From the NCBI GenBank assembly GCA_021801795.1, contig JAJYXR010000022.1, forward strand, positions 38,644 through 102,643: a stretch of DNA of 64,000 nt, given 5' to 3'. Source of the stretch: Actinomycetes bacterium (GTDB taxonomy: Bacteria > Actinomycetota > Acidimicrobiia > Acidimicrobiales > JAJYXR01). Positions 7,585-16,674 of the stretch are shown here, in pieces (positions within the stretch are counted from its first letter, which is position 1; each line of letters begins with the position of its first letter). Both the position numbers and the translations under genes were made by a program. Under the pieces are notes generated by a model, which searched no databases, was not told the origin of the DNA, and saw nothing but the letters and a program-made list of their open reading frames with translations.

Positions 7585-8888
7585 TGGCCGTCACGGAGGC
7601 ACCCCGTATAGTGACCTCGAGGCTCGGCTACGAGGACTCCCACACCCTGGAGCGCTATCTGGCAACCGGTGGCTACGAGGGCCTGCGGAAGGCTCTGTCG
7701 ATGTCGCCGGAGGCGGTGGCCGCCGAGGTGGATGCTGCCAGCCTGCTCGGTCGCGGCGGTGCCGGGTTTCCCGCGGGACGCAAGTGGGCGATGCTGCGAA
7801 AGGCTCCGACTACCTACCTGGTGGTCAACGGGGACGAGAGCGAGCCCGCGACCTTCAAGGATCACATGCTCCTGGAGCGGGATCCGCATCAGCTGGTAGA
7901 AGGCGTGGTCATCGCGGCATACGCGCTCGGGGTGTCCCGTGCCTTCATCTACGTACGAGGCGAGTTCGCTCTCGGGATGGAGCGGGTCCAGCAGGCTCTG
8001 AACGATGCCTACGCCCATGGTGCGGTCGGTCAGGACATATTCGGCTCAGGCTTCAGCGTGGACGTAGTGGTCCATCCCGGTGCCGGGGCCTACATATGCG
8101 GAGAGGAGACGGCCCTCATAGAGAGCCTGGAGGGCAAGCGTGGGTTCCCGAGGATAAAGCCCCCCTACTTTCCTGCAGCGATCGGTCTCTATGGAGAACC
8201 GACAGTGGTGAACAACGTCGAGACGCTCTCGAACCTCCCCTGGATAATCCTGAACACCGGTGCAGCATTCAGCGCGCTCGGCGAGGGTCGCTCGACGGGC
8301 ACCAGGCTCTTCGCTCTGGCCGGCCACGTCCGTAACCCGGGGGTCCACGAGATAGAGATGGTGAAGACCACCTTCCGGGATCTCATATACGCGCCGGTGC
8401 TCGGCGGTGGGATCCTGGGTGGCAGGGAGCTGAAGGCCTTCATACCCGGAGGGGTGTCGGCACCCTGGTTCGGACCCGAGCAGCTCGATCTCCCGCTGGG
8501 TCAGGACGAGGTGGGTGCCGCTGGATCCATGCTCGGATCAGGCTCGGTGGTGGTGATGGACGAATCCACCTGCGTGGTCCGCGCTGCCTGGCGCATTACC
8601 AAGTTCTTCTGGCGGGAATCCTGCGGGCAGTGCACTCCGTGCCGTGAGGGAAGCGGATGGCTGGAGAAGATTCTCCGGCGCATCGAAGGCGGGGAGGGTC
8701 GCGAGGATGACATAGAGCTGCTGATGGACGTCTGCGACAACATATCTCCGGGCGTCTCCTGGCCGCCCCAGCAGACGACCATATGCGTGTTGGGACCCTC
8801 GATCCCGTCCTCGATAGCCTCAGCGATACGGATGTTCCGCGACGATTTCCTGGTCCACGTGAAGGAGGGTGGGTGTCCCCATGGCTGA
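7584..8888 (+). CDS. nuoF: NADH-quinone oxidoreductase subunit F
   Basis: 434 residues; the 51-kDa subunit that binds NADH and FMN and cluster N3. FMN/NADH-binding glycine-rich motif GRGGAGFPAGRKW at residues 56-68, NGDESEPATFKDHMLLERDP, and YICGEETALIESLEGKRGFP. Cluster N3 ligands are C347, C350 and C353 (CGQCTPC) with C401. The frame is open upstream, but the ATG at 7584, touching the nuoE stop and beginning MAVTEAPRIV, fits the family N-terminus and follows a GGAGG. Confidence 0.96.
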   Translation: MAVTEAPRIVTSRLGYEDSHTLERYLATGGYEGLRKALSMSPEAVAAEVDAASLLGRGGAGFPAGRKWAMLRKAPTTYLVVNGDESEPATFKDHMLLERDPHQLVEGVVIAAYALGVSRAFIYVRGEFALGMERVQQALNDAYAHGAVGQDIFGSGFSVDVVVHPGAGAYICGEETALIESLEGKRGFPRIKPPYFPAAIGLYGEPTVVNNVETLSNLPWIILNTGAAFSALGEGRSTGTRLFALAGHVRNPGVHEIEMVKTTFRDLIYAPVLGGGILGGRELKAFIPGGVSAPWFGPEQLDLPLGQDEVGAAGSMLGSGSVVVMDESTCVVRAAWRITKFFWRESCGQCTPCREGSGWLEKILRRIEGGEGREDDIELLMDVCDNISPGVSWPPQQTTICVLGPSIPSSIASAIRMFRDDFLVHVKEGGCPHG

Positions 8889-11652
8889 TCCCGTGCTCAC
8901 CTCCCATCACGCGATCGCGCCTCAGCCTGATAGGACATCAGGCGACGGGGCCAACAGGGTGCGCCTCACCATCGACGGGGTCGAGGTGGAGGCATCCGCG
9001 GGAGAGTTCCTGATAGCAGCCGCGGAACATGCCGGGGTGTTCGTCCCCCGGTTCTGCTACCACCCCAGGATGAAGCCGGTCGGTATGTGCAGGATGTGCC
9101 TGGTGGAGGTGAACGGACCGAGGGGGGCGACGCTGCAGCCGGCGTGTTACCTGCCTGTGGCCGATGGGATGGAGGTGGTCACCACCTCCGAGAAGGTACG
9201 CAAGGCACAAGACGGGGTGCTGGAGTTCCTGCTGGTGAACCACCCCCTCGACTGCCCGGTCTGCGACAAGGGCGGTGAGTGCCCCCTTCAGGACCAGACC
9301 CTCGCCTACGGTCCCGGCGAGAGCAGGTTCATCGAGGAGAAGCGTCATTTCGCGAAGCCGAAGGCGATCTCGGAGCTGGTCCTGCTGGACAGGGAACGGT
9401 GCATCCAGTGCGGCCGATGTGTCCGGTTCGCCGCGGAGGTGGCCGGCGAGGCCGAGATCGACTTTCGCGGACGGGGCGACCAGGTGGAGGTGGCCATCTT
9501 CGAGCGCCAGCCATTCAGCTCTTATTTCAGCGGGAACACCGTCCAGATCTGTCCGGTCGGAGCGCTGACGGCTGTTCCCTACAGGTTCACCGCCCGCCCA
9601 TGGGATCTCGACCAGGTGGAGTCCACCTGCGTCACCTGCGCGGTGGGCTGCAAGGTGGCGGTGCAGTCCTCGCAGAACCGGTGGACCCGCATGCTCGGGA
9701 TCGACTCCGATCCGGTGAACCAGGGGTGGCTCTGCGACAAGGGACGCTTCGCCTCCGAGGCCGTGAACTCCGATGACCGCCTGGGAGAGCCCTTGGTTCG
9801 CCGCGGTGGGCGTGATGGCGAGCTCGAGCCGGCCAGCTGGGCCGAGGCCCTGGAGATCGTGGCCGCTCGCCTGATGGGGGCCGTTCGGGACAAGGGTCCG
9901 GGCTCGATAGGCATCCTCGGGGGAGCGCACCTGACGAACGAGGACGCCTACGCATGGGCGAAGCTGGCGAAGTCGGTGCTCGGCACAGACAACGTCGACG
10001 CCCAGATGGGTGACGGCCTGCCTGGCGATCTCGTGCTCGGGCTGCCGAGGGCGACCATAGATCAGGCCTGCTCCGCCTCCTGCGTCATAACGCTCACCGG
10101 CGACCTGCGCGAGGAGCTACCGGTTCTCTACCTTCGCCTCCGTTCGGCCGTGGTGGACGACGGAGTTCCCCTGGTGGAGCTGGCCTCTGGCCCGACAGCA
10201 GCTGGCCACTGGGCTACTTCGTCTCTCCCTTACGCTCCTGGCATGTCTCCGGGTCTCGTAGAGGCCCTCATCACAGGGGCCGCTGACCCCCAGGGGGCCG
10301 GCACCCCCGAGGGGGTGGACCCGGCGTCCTGGGAGCGGGCATTGGCGGCTGTGTCCGGCGCGGGCGACGGTGGGGAGGGGATCGTGGTCCTTCTCGGACG
10401 TCCCTCCCTCGCGGAGAACGAAGCGCTGGTGGCCGAGGCCGCCTCGCTGATGGCAAACGCCTGGCCGGCTGCGAGGTTCCTTCCCGTGCTGCGGCGGGCG
10501 AACGTGATGGGGGCTCTGGACATGGGTCTATCCCCAGGCCTCCTTCCCGGTCGGGTGACTCTGGAGGGCGCCCGTGGGTGGTACGAGGAGCGATGGGGAT
10601 CGGTTCCCGTCGCACCTGGTCTGGACGCGCCGGGCATCCTCGGGGCGGCTGGGAGAGGCGACATGGAGGTGCTGGTCCTCCTCGGTGCTGACCCGTTGGG
10701 CGACTGCCCGGACAGGAACCTGGCCGATTCGGGCCTCCAGGGAGCGGGCTTCATCGTGGCCGTGGACACCTTCCTCTCTGCCTCCTCGGCCCTCGCCGAC
10801 GTGGTCCTCCCGGCAGCCGCCCACCACGAGCGTGCGGGTACGACCACGAACGTCGAGGGACGGGTCACGCGGGTAGGCCAGAAGCTGGTAGCTCCCGGCC
10901 AGTGCTGGCCCGACTGGATGATCGCATCGGAGATAGCCCGGAGGCTGGGCGCCGATCTGGGCGCCTCGAGCGCCGGTGAGCTCTGGGACGAGGTGGAGGC
11001 GGTGGCCCCCTCCCACCGCGGCCTGACCCGAGCTGTCCTCGACATGCCTGCTGCACGCGACGGTGTGCTGCTTCCCATCCCCGAGACCCCGGTGACCATA
11101 TCCCCAAGGTCCAGGGGCCCCGAGCCTATTGACCCCATAGCGCTGCCCGGGGTGGAGTCGGTGGAACGTCAGGGGGCACCTGCCAGGGCGGGAACCTCGG
11201 AGCCAGTCGGCGGCACGGAGAACCTCCGGCCAGGAGGCGCTGTAGCGCCGTCGCGTGATGAGCGCCCGGCACTCGTGAGCTGGCCGGTGCCGCTGAGGAC
11301 ACCACCTCGGGTTCCCTCCCCGGACAGCTACTCGCTCAGGCTGGTGTCGCGCCGGAGGCTCTACGATGCCGGCGTGCAGCTAGCCGTCTGCCCCGAGCTG
11401 GCCGACCTGGTTCCCGAAGCGGTCCTCCGCGCCCATCCTCACGAGCTCGATCGGCTCGGCGTCTCCACCGGCGACAGGGTGCGGGTTCGTTCTTCCAGGG
11501 GATCCATACTGGTCGCCGCGGTCGCCGACGCGAAGGTCGCGCGCTCGGTGGCGGAGATGGACGCGAACCTCCTTACCGGAGGGTCCGAGGGTGCCTCCTG
11601 GCTCGTCGACTCCGGCGAGCCGGTGACCGACGTGAGGCTGGAGACGATCTGA
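8881..11652 (+). CDS. nuoG: NADH-quinone oxidoreductase subunit G
   Basis: 923 residues from the ATG at 8881 (a GTG at 8869 is possible, but it directly abuts the GGAGG at 8864-8868). Domains in order: 2Fe-2S ferredoxin-like domain (FCYHPRMKPVGMCRMCLVE); the His/Cys element HPLDCPVCDKGGECPLQ for cluster N5; N4 ligands RCIQCGRCVRF with QICPVGAL; then CVTCAVGC with a later Cys (GWLCDKGRF), the extra N7-type site kept by some bacteria; then a molybdopterin-oxidoreductase-like body and a C-terminal MopB-like beta domain. A Gly/Pro/Arg-rich linker before the C-terminal domain is poorly conserved. It overlaps nuoF by 8 bases. Confidence 0.95.
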   Translation: MADPVLTSHHAIAPQPDRTSGDGANRVRLTIDGVEVEASAGEFLIAAAEHAGVFVPRFCYHPRMKPVGMCRMCLVEVNGPRGATLQPACYLPVADGMEVVTTSEKVRKAQDGVLEFLLVNHPLDCPVCDKGGECPLQDQTLAYGPGESRFIEEKRHFAKPKAISELVLLDRERCIQCGRCVRFAAEVAGEAEIDFRGRGDQVEVAIFERQPFSSYFSGNTVQICPVGALTAVPYRFTARPWDLDQVESTCVTCAVGCKVAVQSSQNRWTRMLGIDSDPVNQGWLCDKGRFASEAVNSDDRLGEPLVRRGGRDGELEPASWAEALEIVAARLMGAVRDKGPGSIGILGGAHLTNEDAYAWAKLAKSVLGTDNVDAQMGDGLPGDLVLGLPRATIDQACSASCVITLTGDLREELPVLYLRLRSAVVDDGVPLVELASGPTAAGHWATSSLPYAPGMSPGLVEALITGAADPQGAGTPEGVDPASWERALAAVSGAGDGGEGIVVLLGRPSLAENEALVAEAASLMANAWPAARFLPVLRRANVMGALDMGLSPGLLPGRVTLEGARGWYEERWGSVPVAPGLDAPGILGAAGRGDMEVLVLLGADPLGDCPDRNLADSGLQGAGFIVAVDTFLSASSALADVVLPAAAHHERAGTTTNVEGRVTRVGQKLVAPGQCWPDWMIASEIARRLGADLGASSAGELWDEVEAVAPSHRGLTRAVLDMPAARDGVLLPIPETPVTISPRSRGPEPIDPIALPGVESVERQGAPARAGTSEPVGGTENLRPGGAVAPSRDERPALVSWPVPLRTPPRVPSPDSYSLRLVSRRRLYDAGVQLAVCPELADLVPEAVLRAHPHELDRLGVSTGDRVRVRSSRGSILVAAVADAKVARSVAEMDANLLTGGSEGASWLVDSGEPVTDVRLETI

Positions 11653-11654
11653 GC

Positions 11655-12806
11655 ATGGGCGATCCACTGTTCATGAACGGCGTTGGACTGGCGGTCCTGG
11701 TGATAGTCATCGTGAAGGTCCTGGTGGCCTTCGCGGCGCTCATGGTGGCCGTCATGTTCATGATCTGGTTCGAGCGCAAGGTCATCTCCGACATGCAGGC
11801 ACGTATCGGGCCGAACCGTGCCGGTCCCTTCGGGCTGCTCCAGACGCTCGCAGACGGCATCAAGCTCTTCTTCAAGGAGGATCTGCTGCCCGAGCGCGCC
11901 GACCTGCCCGTCTTCAAGCTCGCGCCCTACCTTTCGATAGTGCCCGCCTTCCTGGCCTTCGCCATAGTTCCCGTCGGTGGCGTGGTGACCGTCGCGGGCC
12001 ATACCTTCGACCTGCAGGTAGCCGATCCACCCATCGGGATCCTCTTCCTGCTCGCGATGTCCTCCATCTCGGTCTACGGGGTGATGCTCGCGGGCTGGTC
12101 GTCTGGGTCGAAGTACCCGCTGCTCGGCTCCGTGCGCGCCTCGGCTCAGATGATCTCCTACGAGGCGGCTCTCGGCATGACCGTCACTGCGGTCGTACTC
12201 ATCACCGGATCCCTTTCCACCAGGGCAATGGTCATCTCCCAGGCCTCCCATGTGTGGGACTGGAATATCATCCGCCTGGGTGTGGTGCCCTTCGTGCTCT
12301 TCATGGTCGCCATCACGGCCGAGCTGAACAGGCCCCCCTTCGACCTGGTCGAGGCCGAGCAGGAACTGGTCGGCGGCTTCAACACCGAGTACTCCTCGAT
12401 CCGCTTCGCCCTCTTCTACCTCGCGGAGTTCATGAACACCATCACCATGTCGGCCGTGGTGGTGACGCTTTTCCTGGGCGGCCCCGACGGTCCGGGGTTC
12501 CACTTCCTCAGGTGGCTGTGGCCGATCCTGTGGTTCATAGGCAAGACCCTGGCCTTCCTCTTCGTCTACGTCTGGCTTCGCGCAGCGCTTCCTCGCCTTC
12601 GCTACGACCAGCTCATGGACCTCGGTTGGAAGAGGCTGATACCGCTCTCGCTAGGCTGGCTGCTCGTCGTGGCTGCCGTGCTGGTGGATCGCTGGTGGGG
12701 TCTGGTGGTGGCGGCAGGTCTCGTGCTGGGGGCTGTCGTGCTGTCCCGGTCGGCACTGGTCGGCAGGGTCCGTACCGACGAACTGGAACCGGAGGCCACC
12801 AGCTGA
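11655..12806 (+). CDS. nuoH: NADH-quinone oxidoreductase subunit H
   Basis: 383 residues; the membrane subunit joining the two arms and lining the quinone chamber. Recognised by WFERKVISDMQARIGPNRAG, LADGIKLFFKEDLLPE, the ELNRPPFDLVEAEQELVGG loop, and eight or nine hydrophobic helices. The acidic loop residues (DLVEAEQELVGGFNTEYS) are intact. It begins 2 bases after nuoG and its stop shares one base with nuoI. Confidence 0.97.
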   Translation: MGDPLFMNGVGLAVLVIVIVKVLVAFAALMVAVMFMIWFERKVISDMQARIGPNRAGPFGLLQTLADGIKLFFKEDLLPERADLPVFKLAPYLSIVPAFLAFAIVPVGGVVTVAGHTFDLQVADPPIGILFLLAMSSISVYGVMLAGWSSGSKYPLLGSVRASAQMISYEAALGMTVTAVVLITGSLSTRAMVISQASHVWDWNIIRLGVVPFVLFMVAITAELNRPPFDLVEAEQELVGGFNTEYSSIRFALFYLAEFMNTITMSAVVVTLFLGGPDGPGFHFLRWLWPILWFIGKTLAFLFVYVWLRAALPRLRYDQLMDLGWKRLIPLSLGWLLVVAAVLVDRWWGLVVAAGLVLGAVVLSRSALVGRVRTDELEPEATS

Positions 12807-13624
12807 TGGGCATATTCGAAGAGATGCGCGAGGAGCTGAACTTCTTCGGTGGCTTCCGGGTCACCCTCGAGCAGATGGCCCGGCCTCGTGTGACATCTCA
12901 GTATCCAGACGAGAAGAAGCCGAAGCCCCCGCGGACCCACGGGCGCCATGTCCTGAACCGTTACGAGGACGGCATGGAGAAGTGCATAGGCTGCGAGCTC
13001 TGCGCCGGGGTGTGCCCGGCAGACTGCATCTACGTACGGGGTGCCAGTAACCCACCTGACGATCCTGTATCACCTGGTGAGCGCTACGGCTTCGTCTACG
13101 AGATCAACTTTCTTCGCTGCATCCACTGCGACATGTGCGTCGAGGCCTGCCCCACTCAGGCCATCACCGAGAGCAAGCTCTTCGAGTTCTCCTTCACCAA
13201 CCGTGCCGACGCCATATATACCAAGGCAGAGCTCCTCGTAGGCGACGACGGCCATCCCCAGCACATGCCCTGGGAGGACTGGCGTGACGGCGACGACCAG
13301 AACACATCTGCCTGGATGCGGGCGACCTCACCTGGGGGGAGGGCATCCTACGAGGGGCGCGTGAGCTGGTCCGGCGAGCTCGGATATGGAGTACGGGCCC
13401 CCGAGCGTGGACAGGCTCTGGATCCCCCCGGTCCCCTGGCCGAGGTGTTCGCGTTGAGAGAATCCCTCGCCAGCCACCTGCTGGCAGCCGACAGGCCGGA
13501 GGCAGAGCGCGGCATGAAGGGCGTGGCCTACCGGATGCGGGGTCGCCTGGAAAAGGCCCGAGCGCGGGGCAGGGCGCGGGGCAGGGCGCGGGCCGGCAGA
13601 GCCCAGGCAGGAGGCGAGGCGTGA
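12806..13624 (+). CDS. nuoI: NADH-quinone oxidoreductase subunit I
   Basis: 272 residues; ferredoxin-like subunit carrying clusters N6a and N6b. Two CxxCxxCxxxCP motifs: C60, C63, C66, C70 (CIGCELCAGVCP) and C105, C108, C111, C115 (CIHCDMCVEACP). It is longer than most NuoI (about 160-220 residues); the last 100 residues are an acidic/polar extension ending in an Arg/Ala/Gly repeat (ARGRARGRARAG). The ATG at 12806 overlaps the nuoH stop by one base, and nuoJ starts within its last codons. Confidence 0.95.
   Translation: MGIFEEMREELNFFGGFRVTLEQMARPRVTSQYPDEKKPKPPRTHGRHVLNRYEDGMEKCIGCELCAGVCPADCIYVRGASNPPDDPVSPGERYGFVYEINFLRCIHCDMCVEACPTQAITESKLFEFSFTNRADAIYTKAELLVGDDGHPQHMPWEDWRDGDDQNTSAWMRATSPGGRASYEGRVSWSGELGYGVRAPERGQALDPPGPLAEVFALRESLASHLLAADRPEAERGMKGVAYRMRGRLEKARARGRARGRARAGRAQAGGEA
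13562..13596 (+). repeat. 12-bp in-frame repeat at the nuoI 3' end
   Basis: Unit GCGCGGGGCAGG at 13562 and 13574 with a partial third copy. It encodes the Arg/Ala/Gly C-terminal tail of NuoI, beyond the conserved ferredoxin fold. Confidence 0.85.
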
Positions 13625-14373
13625 GCGCCCACATCCTGGCTGCCGTCTCCACGGTGGACGCCCTGACATTCGCGGTGTCTGCCCTCATAGTGCTGGCAGG
13701 GGCCGTAGGGGTGGTGGTGTCCAGGCATCCCGTGCATGCTGCCCTCATGCTCGTCATGACCCTCTTCGGAGTGGCGGTGCTCTTCGTGGAGCAGCGAGCG
13801 GAGTTCCTGGCCGCCGTACAGGTAATCGTCTACGCCGGTGCGATCGTGGTGCTGTTCCTATTCGTGATCATGTTCCTCGGTGTGGACAGGCGTGAGAGCG
13901 TGGCCGCGGAGCCCTTGAGGGGCCAGCGGCCCCTCGCTCTCGTCCTGGTCGTCCTCGGCTTCGCCGGCCTGGTCGTCCTCGGCGCCGAGGCCCACTGGTC
14001 GGTGGGTGCCCACTCGGTGGCAGGCGTGGCCCGGGGTCAAGCAGGAGGGAATGTGGCGGCCCTCGGCAGGGCGGTCTTCACCACCTACCTGTTTCCCTTC
14101 GAGGTGACCGCCGCGCTGCTCGTGATCGCCGTGGTCGGCGCCGTGGTCCTCGCGAGGCGTCCTCCCCGGATAGCTCCCCCCACCGAAGAGGTGCCCTTCG
14201 AGGGTGCCGACGTAGCCAGGCCGGCCAGCGGGGAGCCCGGTGGCAGCGAGCGACGGGCCGACGGGGAGCCCGGTGGCGGGCGGGCCGACGGGGAGCCCGC
14301 GGAGCCTGTGCGGGTAGGCAGTCCGAGCGATCCCCGCCCCGGTGGCGAGACTTCCGTGGAGGTATCCCGGTGA
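13621..14373 (+). CDS. nuoJ: NADH-quinone oxidoreductase subunit J
   Basis: 250 residues, GTG start overlapping nuoI by 4 bases. Five hydrophobic helices in the first 170 residues. The segment [20 protein letters not shown] and the following [20 protein letters not shown] are the family signature, including the helix that flexes during turnover in complex I. The tail from about residue 190 is hydrophilic and Gly/Glu/Arg-rich, with repeated RADGEPGG units, and is not part of the normal fold. It overlaps nuoK by 4 bases. Confidence 0.95.
   Translation: MSAHILAAVSTVDALTFAVSALIVLAGAVGVVVSRHPVHAALMLVMTLFGVAVLFVEQRAEFLAAVQVIVYAGAIVVLFLFVIMFLGVDRRESVAAEPLRGQRPLALVLVVLGFAGLVVLGAEAHWSVGAHSVAGVARGQAGGNVAALGRAVFTTYLFPFEVTAALLVIAVVGAVVLARRPPRIAPPTEEVPFEGADVARPASGEPGGSERRADGEPGGGRADGEPAEPVRVGSPSDPRPGGETSVEVSR
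14231..14300 (+). repeat. In-frame repeat in the nuoJ tail
   Basis: Degenerate repeats of CGGGCCGACGGGGAGCCC with variable glycine codons, giving [13 protein letters not shown] units in the NuoJ C-terminal tail. The copies are less uniform than those in nuoC. Confidence 0.75.
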
Positions 14374-14675
14374 CGGTGCCCGGTGCCTGGTACCTGGGGC
14401 TCTCGGTGGTCCTCTTCGCCATCGGCGCGCTGGGTGTGCTGGTGCGCCGGAACGTCCTGGTGATGTTCATGTGCGTGGAGCTGATGCTGAATGCCGCGAA
14501 CCTGGCCTTCGTGACCTTCTCGAGGATGCTCGACGACATAGGCGGGCAGGCACTGGTGTTCTTCGTCCTGGTGGTGGCAGCGGCCGAGGTGGTGGTCGGC
14601 TTGGGAATAGTCGTAGCCATCTTCCGGAGGCGCCAGGACGCGACCGCAGACGACTTCCACGTACTCAAGGGCTGA
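14370..14675 (+). CDS. nuoK: NADH-quinone oxidoreductase subunit K
   Basis: 101 residues, the usual length. Three membrane helices with the signature [20 protein letters not shown]; the glutamate in VELML and a second glutamate in AAAEVVVGL are the conserved membrane carboxylates of the proton path. GTG start overlapping nuoJ. A 25-base gap separates it from nuoL, the largest in the operon. Confidence 0.97.
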   Translation: MTVPGAWYLGLSVVLFAIGALGVLVRRNVLVMFMCVELMLNAANLAFVTFSRMLDDIGGQALVFFVLVVAAAEVVVGLGIVVAIFRRRQDATADDFHVLKG

Positions 14676-14700
14676 CGGAACCAAGGACTGACTCAGAACG

Positions 14701-16674
14701 ATGATCCATGCCGCCTATCTGATGGTGCTGTTGCCGCTGGCCGGCTTCGCCGTGCTGGTCGTTCTCGGTCGCCGTCTGGGTGATCCCTGGGCGGGCTGGC
14801 TGGCCACGCTGGCCGTCGCCGGTTCCTTCGTGGCGACCTGCGTCACCTACGCGGGACTGCTGTCGAGGCCCTCGGGGGCGTCTCGTGAGGTCACCCAGAA
14901 CTTCTTCACCTGGATATCCGCCGGGCCGCTGCACGTGCACGCGGGCATCCTGGTCGATCCCCTGTCGATGACCATGGCGCTGTTCGTGAGTGGGGTCAGC
15001 ACCCTGATCCACCTTTACTCGATCGGGTACATGAAGCGTGACCGGGACTTCCCGAAGTTCTTCCTCTACCTGAACCTTTTCGTCGCCTCCATGATGCTCC
15101 TGGTCCTGGGTTCCAGCCTGCTGGTCACCTTCGTGGGCTGGGAAGGGGTGGGTCTGTGCTCCTACTTCCTGATCGCCTACTGGTTCGAGAGGCCTTCTGC
15201 TGCCAGCGCGGGGAAGAAGGCCTTCATCTACAACCGGATCGGGGACGCGGGGTTCCTCCTGGCGATGTTCCTGCTCTTCGAGAAGACAGGCACCCTCTCC
15301 TACCGGGGAATATTCGCCCACGCGTCTGACCTGTCGACGGGGGTGGCCACGGCGGCATGCCTGCTGCTCTTCCTAGCCGCCGCAGGAAAGTCGGCCCAGA
15401 TCCCGCTGTTCCCCTGGCTTCCCGACGCCATGGAGGGCCCCACGCCGGTCTCGGCCCTCATCCATGCCGCGACCATGGTGACCGCGGGCGTGTACCTGTT
15501 GTGTCGGATGAGCCCCGTGCTGGCAACGGCACACGACGCCCAGCTGGTGATTGCCTCGGTAGGGGCAGCGACCGCCTTCGTGGGCGCGACCATCGCGTGC
15601 GCGCAGGACGACATAAAGAAGGTGGTGGCATTCTCCACGGTGTCCCAGCTCGGATACATGTTCCTGGCGGTGGGCACCGGAGCGTACGAGGCTGCCATAT
15701 TCCTCATGGTCGCCCACGCCTTCTACAAGGGGCTGCTGTTCCTCGGGTCCGGTTCGGTCATCCATGGTCTGCACGACGAGCAGGACCTGAAACGCATGGG
15801 GGGCCTGGCTCGTTACCTGCCGCTCACGGCTGTCACCTTTGCCTCGGGGTGGTTCGCGCTGGCTGGCGTACCGCCGTTGTCGGGGTTCTGGGCCAAGGGT
15901 GACGTGCTCGACAACGCCTTTGCCCGCTACCCGACCTTATGGGTCATCGGGATCATCACAGCAGCTCTCACCGCGTACTATTCGAGCAGGCTCTTCATCC
16001 TCGCCTTCACCGGCGAGGCACGGTGGCGCCATTCAGAGGCCACCGGCGGGCCGGCACCAGCTTCGACGTCCCCGGCAGCCGCCGCCCAGGCAGCCCAGGC
16101 AGCCTCCGTGGCGGCTCACCTGGGACCCCACGAGGAGCCTCATGAAGCGCCGGTCACCATGGCCGTTCCTCTGGTGGTGCTGGCGGTGGCAGCCTTCGCA
16201 GCGGGAATGCTCAGCCTGCCATGGCACACCGGGATCACACGACCGCTCGCCTGGCTCGACCCAGTATTCGGGTCGAGCCTCTACGCTGCCCACCAGTCCA
16301 CGGCTACCAAGTGGGTGCTCGGCGTGGTCGACTCGCTGGTTGCCTTCGGCGGCATAGGGGCGGCTTGGCTCCTGTGGCGGCGCACCTGGCGGCGCCCGGC
16401 TCTCGAACCGGACTTCCTGAGGAGAGTGTGGTACGTGAACGAGCTCTACGATCTCCTTATAGGTAGGCCAGGAGCCAGGCTGGCATCCTTCGCCTCCGGC
16501 GTGATCGACAGGCGGGCCATCGACGGAGTGGTGGAGGGGGTGGGAACCGCCACCAGGGGAGCCGGTTCTGCCCTCAGGCGTCTCCAGACGGGCTTCCTCA
16601 GGCAGTACGCCCTCGGGATTGTCCTCGGAATCGTGCTGCTGCTCGCGTTCATGCTTACGAGGGTCTGGCCATGA
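14701..16674 (+). CDS. nuoL: NADH-quinone oxidoreductase subunit L
   Basis: 657 residues; the distal antiporter-like subunit with about 16 helices and the C-terminal lateral helix. Signature segments: FVGWEGVGLCSYFLIAYW (conserved Glu), PLFPWLPDAMEGPTPVSALI, HAATMVTAGVYLL and the Lys of ACAQDDIKKVVAFSTVSQLG. An Ala/Ser/His-rich hydrophilic insert of about 40 residues occurs around residue 450, in the loop before the last helices. It overlaps nuoM by 4 bases. Confidence 0.97.
   Translation: MIHAAYLMVLLPLAGFAVLVVLGRRLGDPWAGWLATLAVAGSFVATCVTYAGLLSRPSGASREVTQNFFTWISAGPLHVHAGILVDPLSMTMALFVSGVSTLIHLYSIGYMKRDRDFPKFFLYLNLFVASMMLLVLGSSLLVTFVGWEGVGLCSYFLIAYWFERPSAASAGKKAFIYNRIGDAGFLLAMFLLFEKTGTLSYRGIFAHASDLSTGVATAACLLLFLAAAGKSAQIPLFPWLPDAMEGPTPVSALIHAATMVTAGVYLLCRMSPVLATAHDAQLVIASVGAATAFVGATIACAQDDIKKVVAFSTVSQLGYMFLAVGTGAYEAAIFLMVAHAFYKGLLFLGSGSVIHGLHDEQDLKRMGGLARYLPLTAVTFASGWFALAGVPPLSGFWAKGDVLDNAFARYPTLWVIGIITAALTAYYSSRLFILAFTGEARWRHSEATGGPAPASTSPAAAAQAAQAASVAAHLGPHEEPHEAPVTMAVPLVVLAVAAFAAGMLSLPWHTGITRPLAWLDPVFGSSLYAAHQSTATKWVLGVVDSLVAFGGIGAAWLLWRRTWRRPALEPDFLRRVWYVNELYDLLIGRPGARLASFASGVIDRRAIDGVVEGVGTATRGAGSALRRLQTGFLRQYALGIVLGIVLLLAFMLTRVWP

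Noticed and set aside
11439..12503. 354-codon frame antisense to nuoH
   Set aside because: nuoH is unmistakable on the plus strand; the antisense protein is Asp/Glu/His/Gly-rich with no motif.
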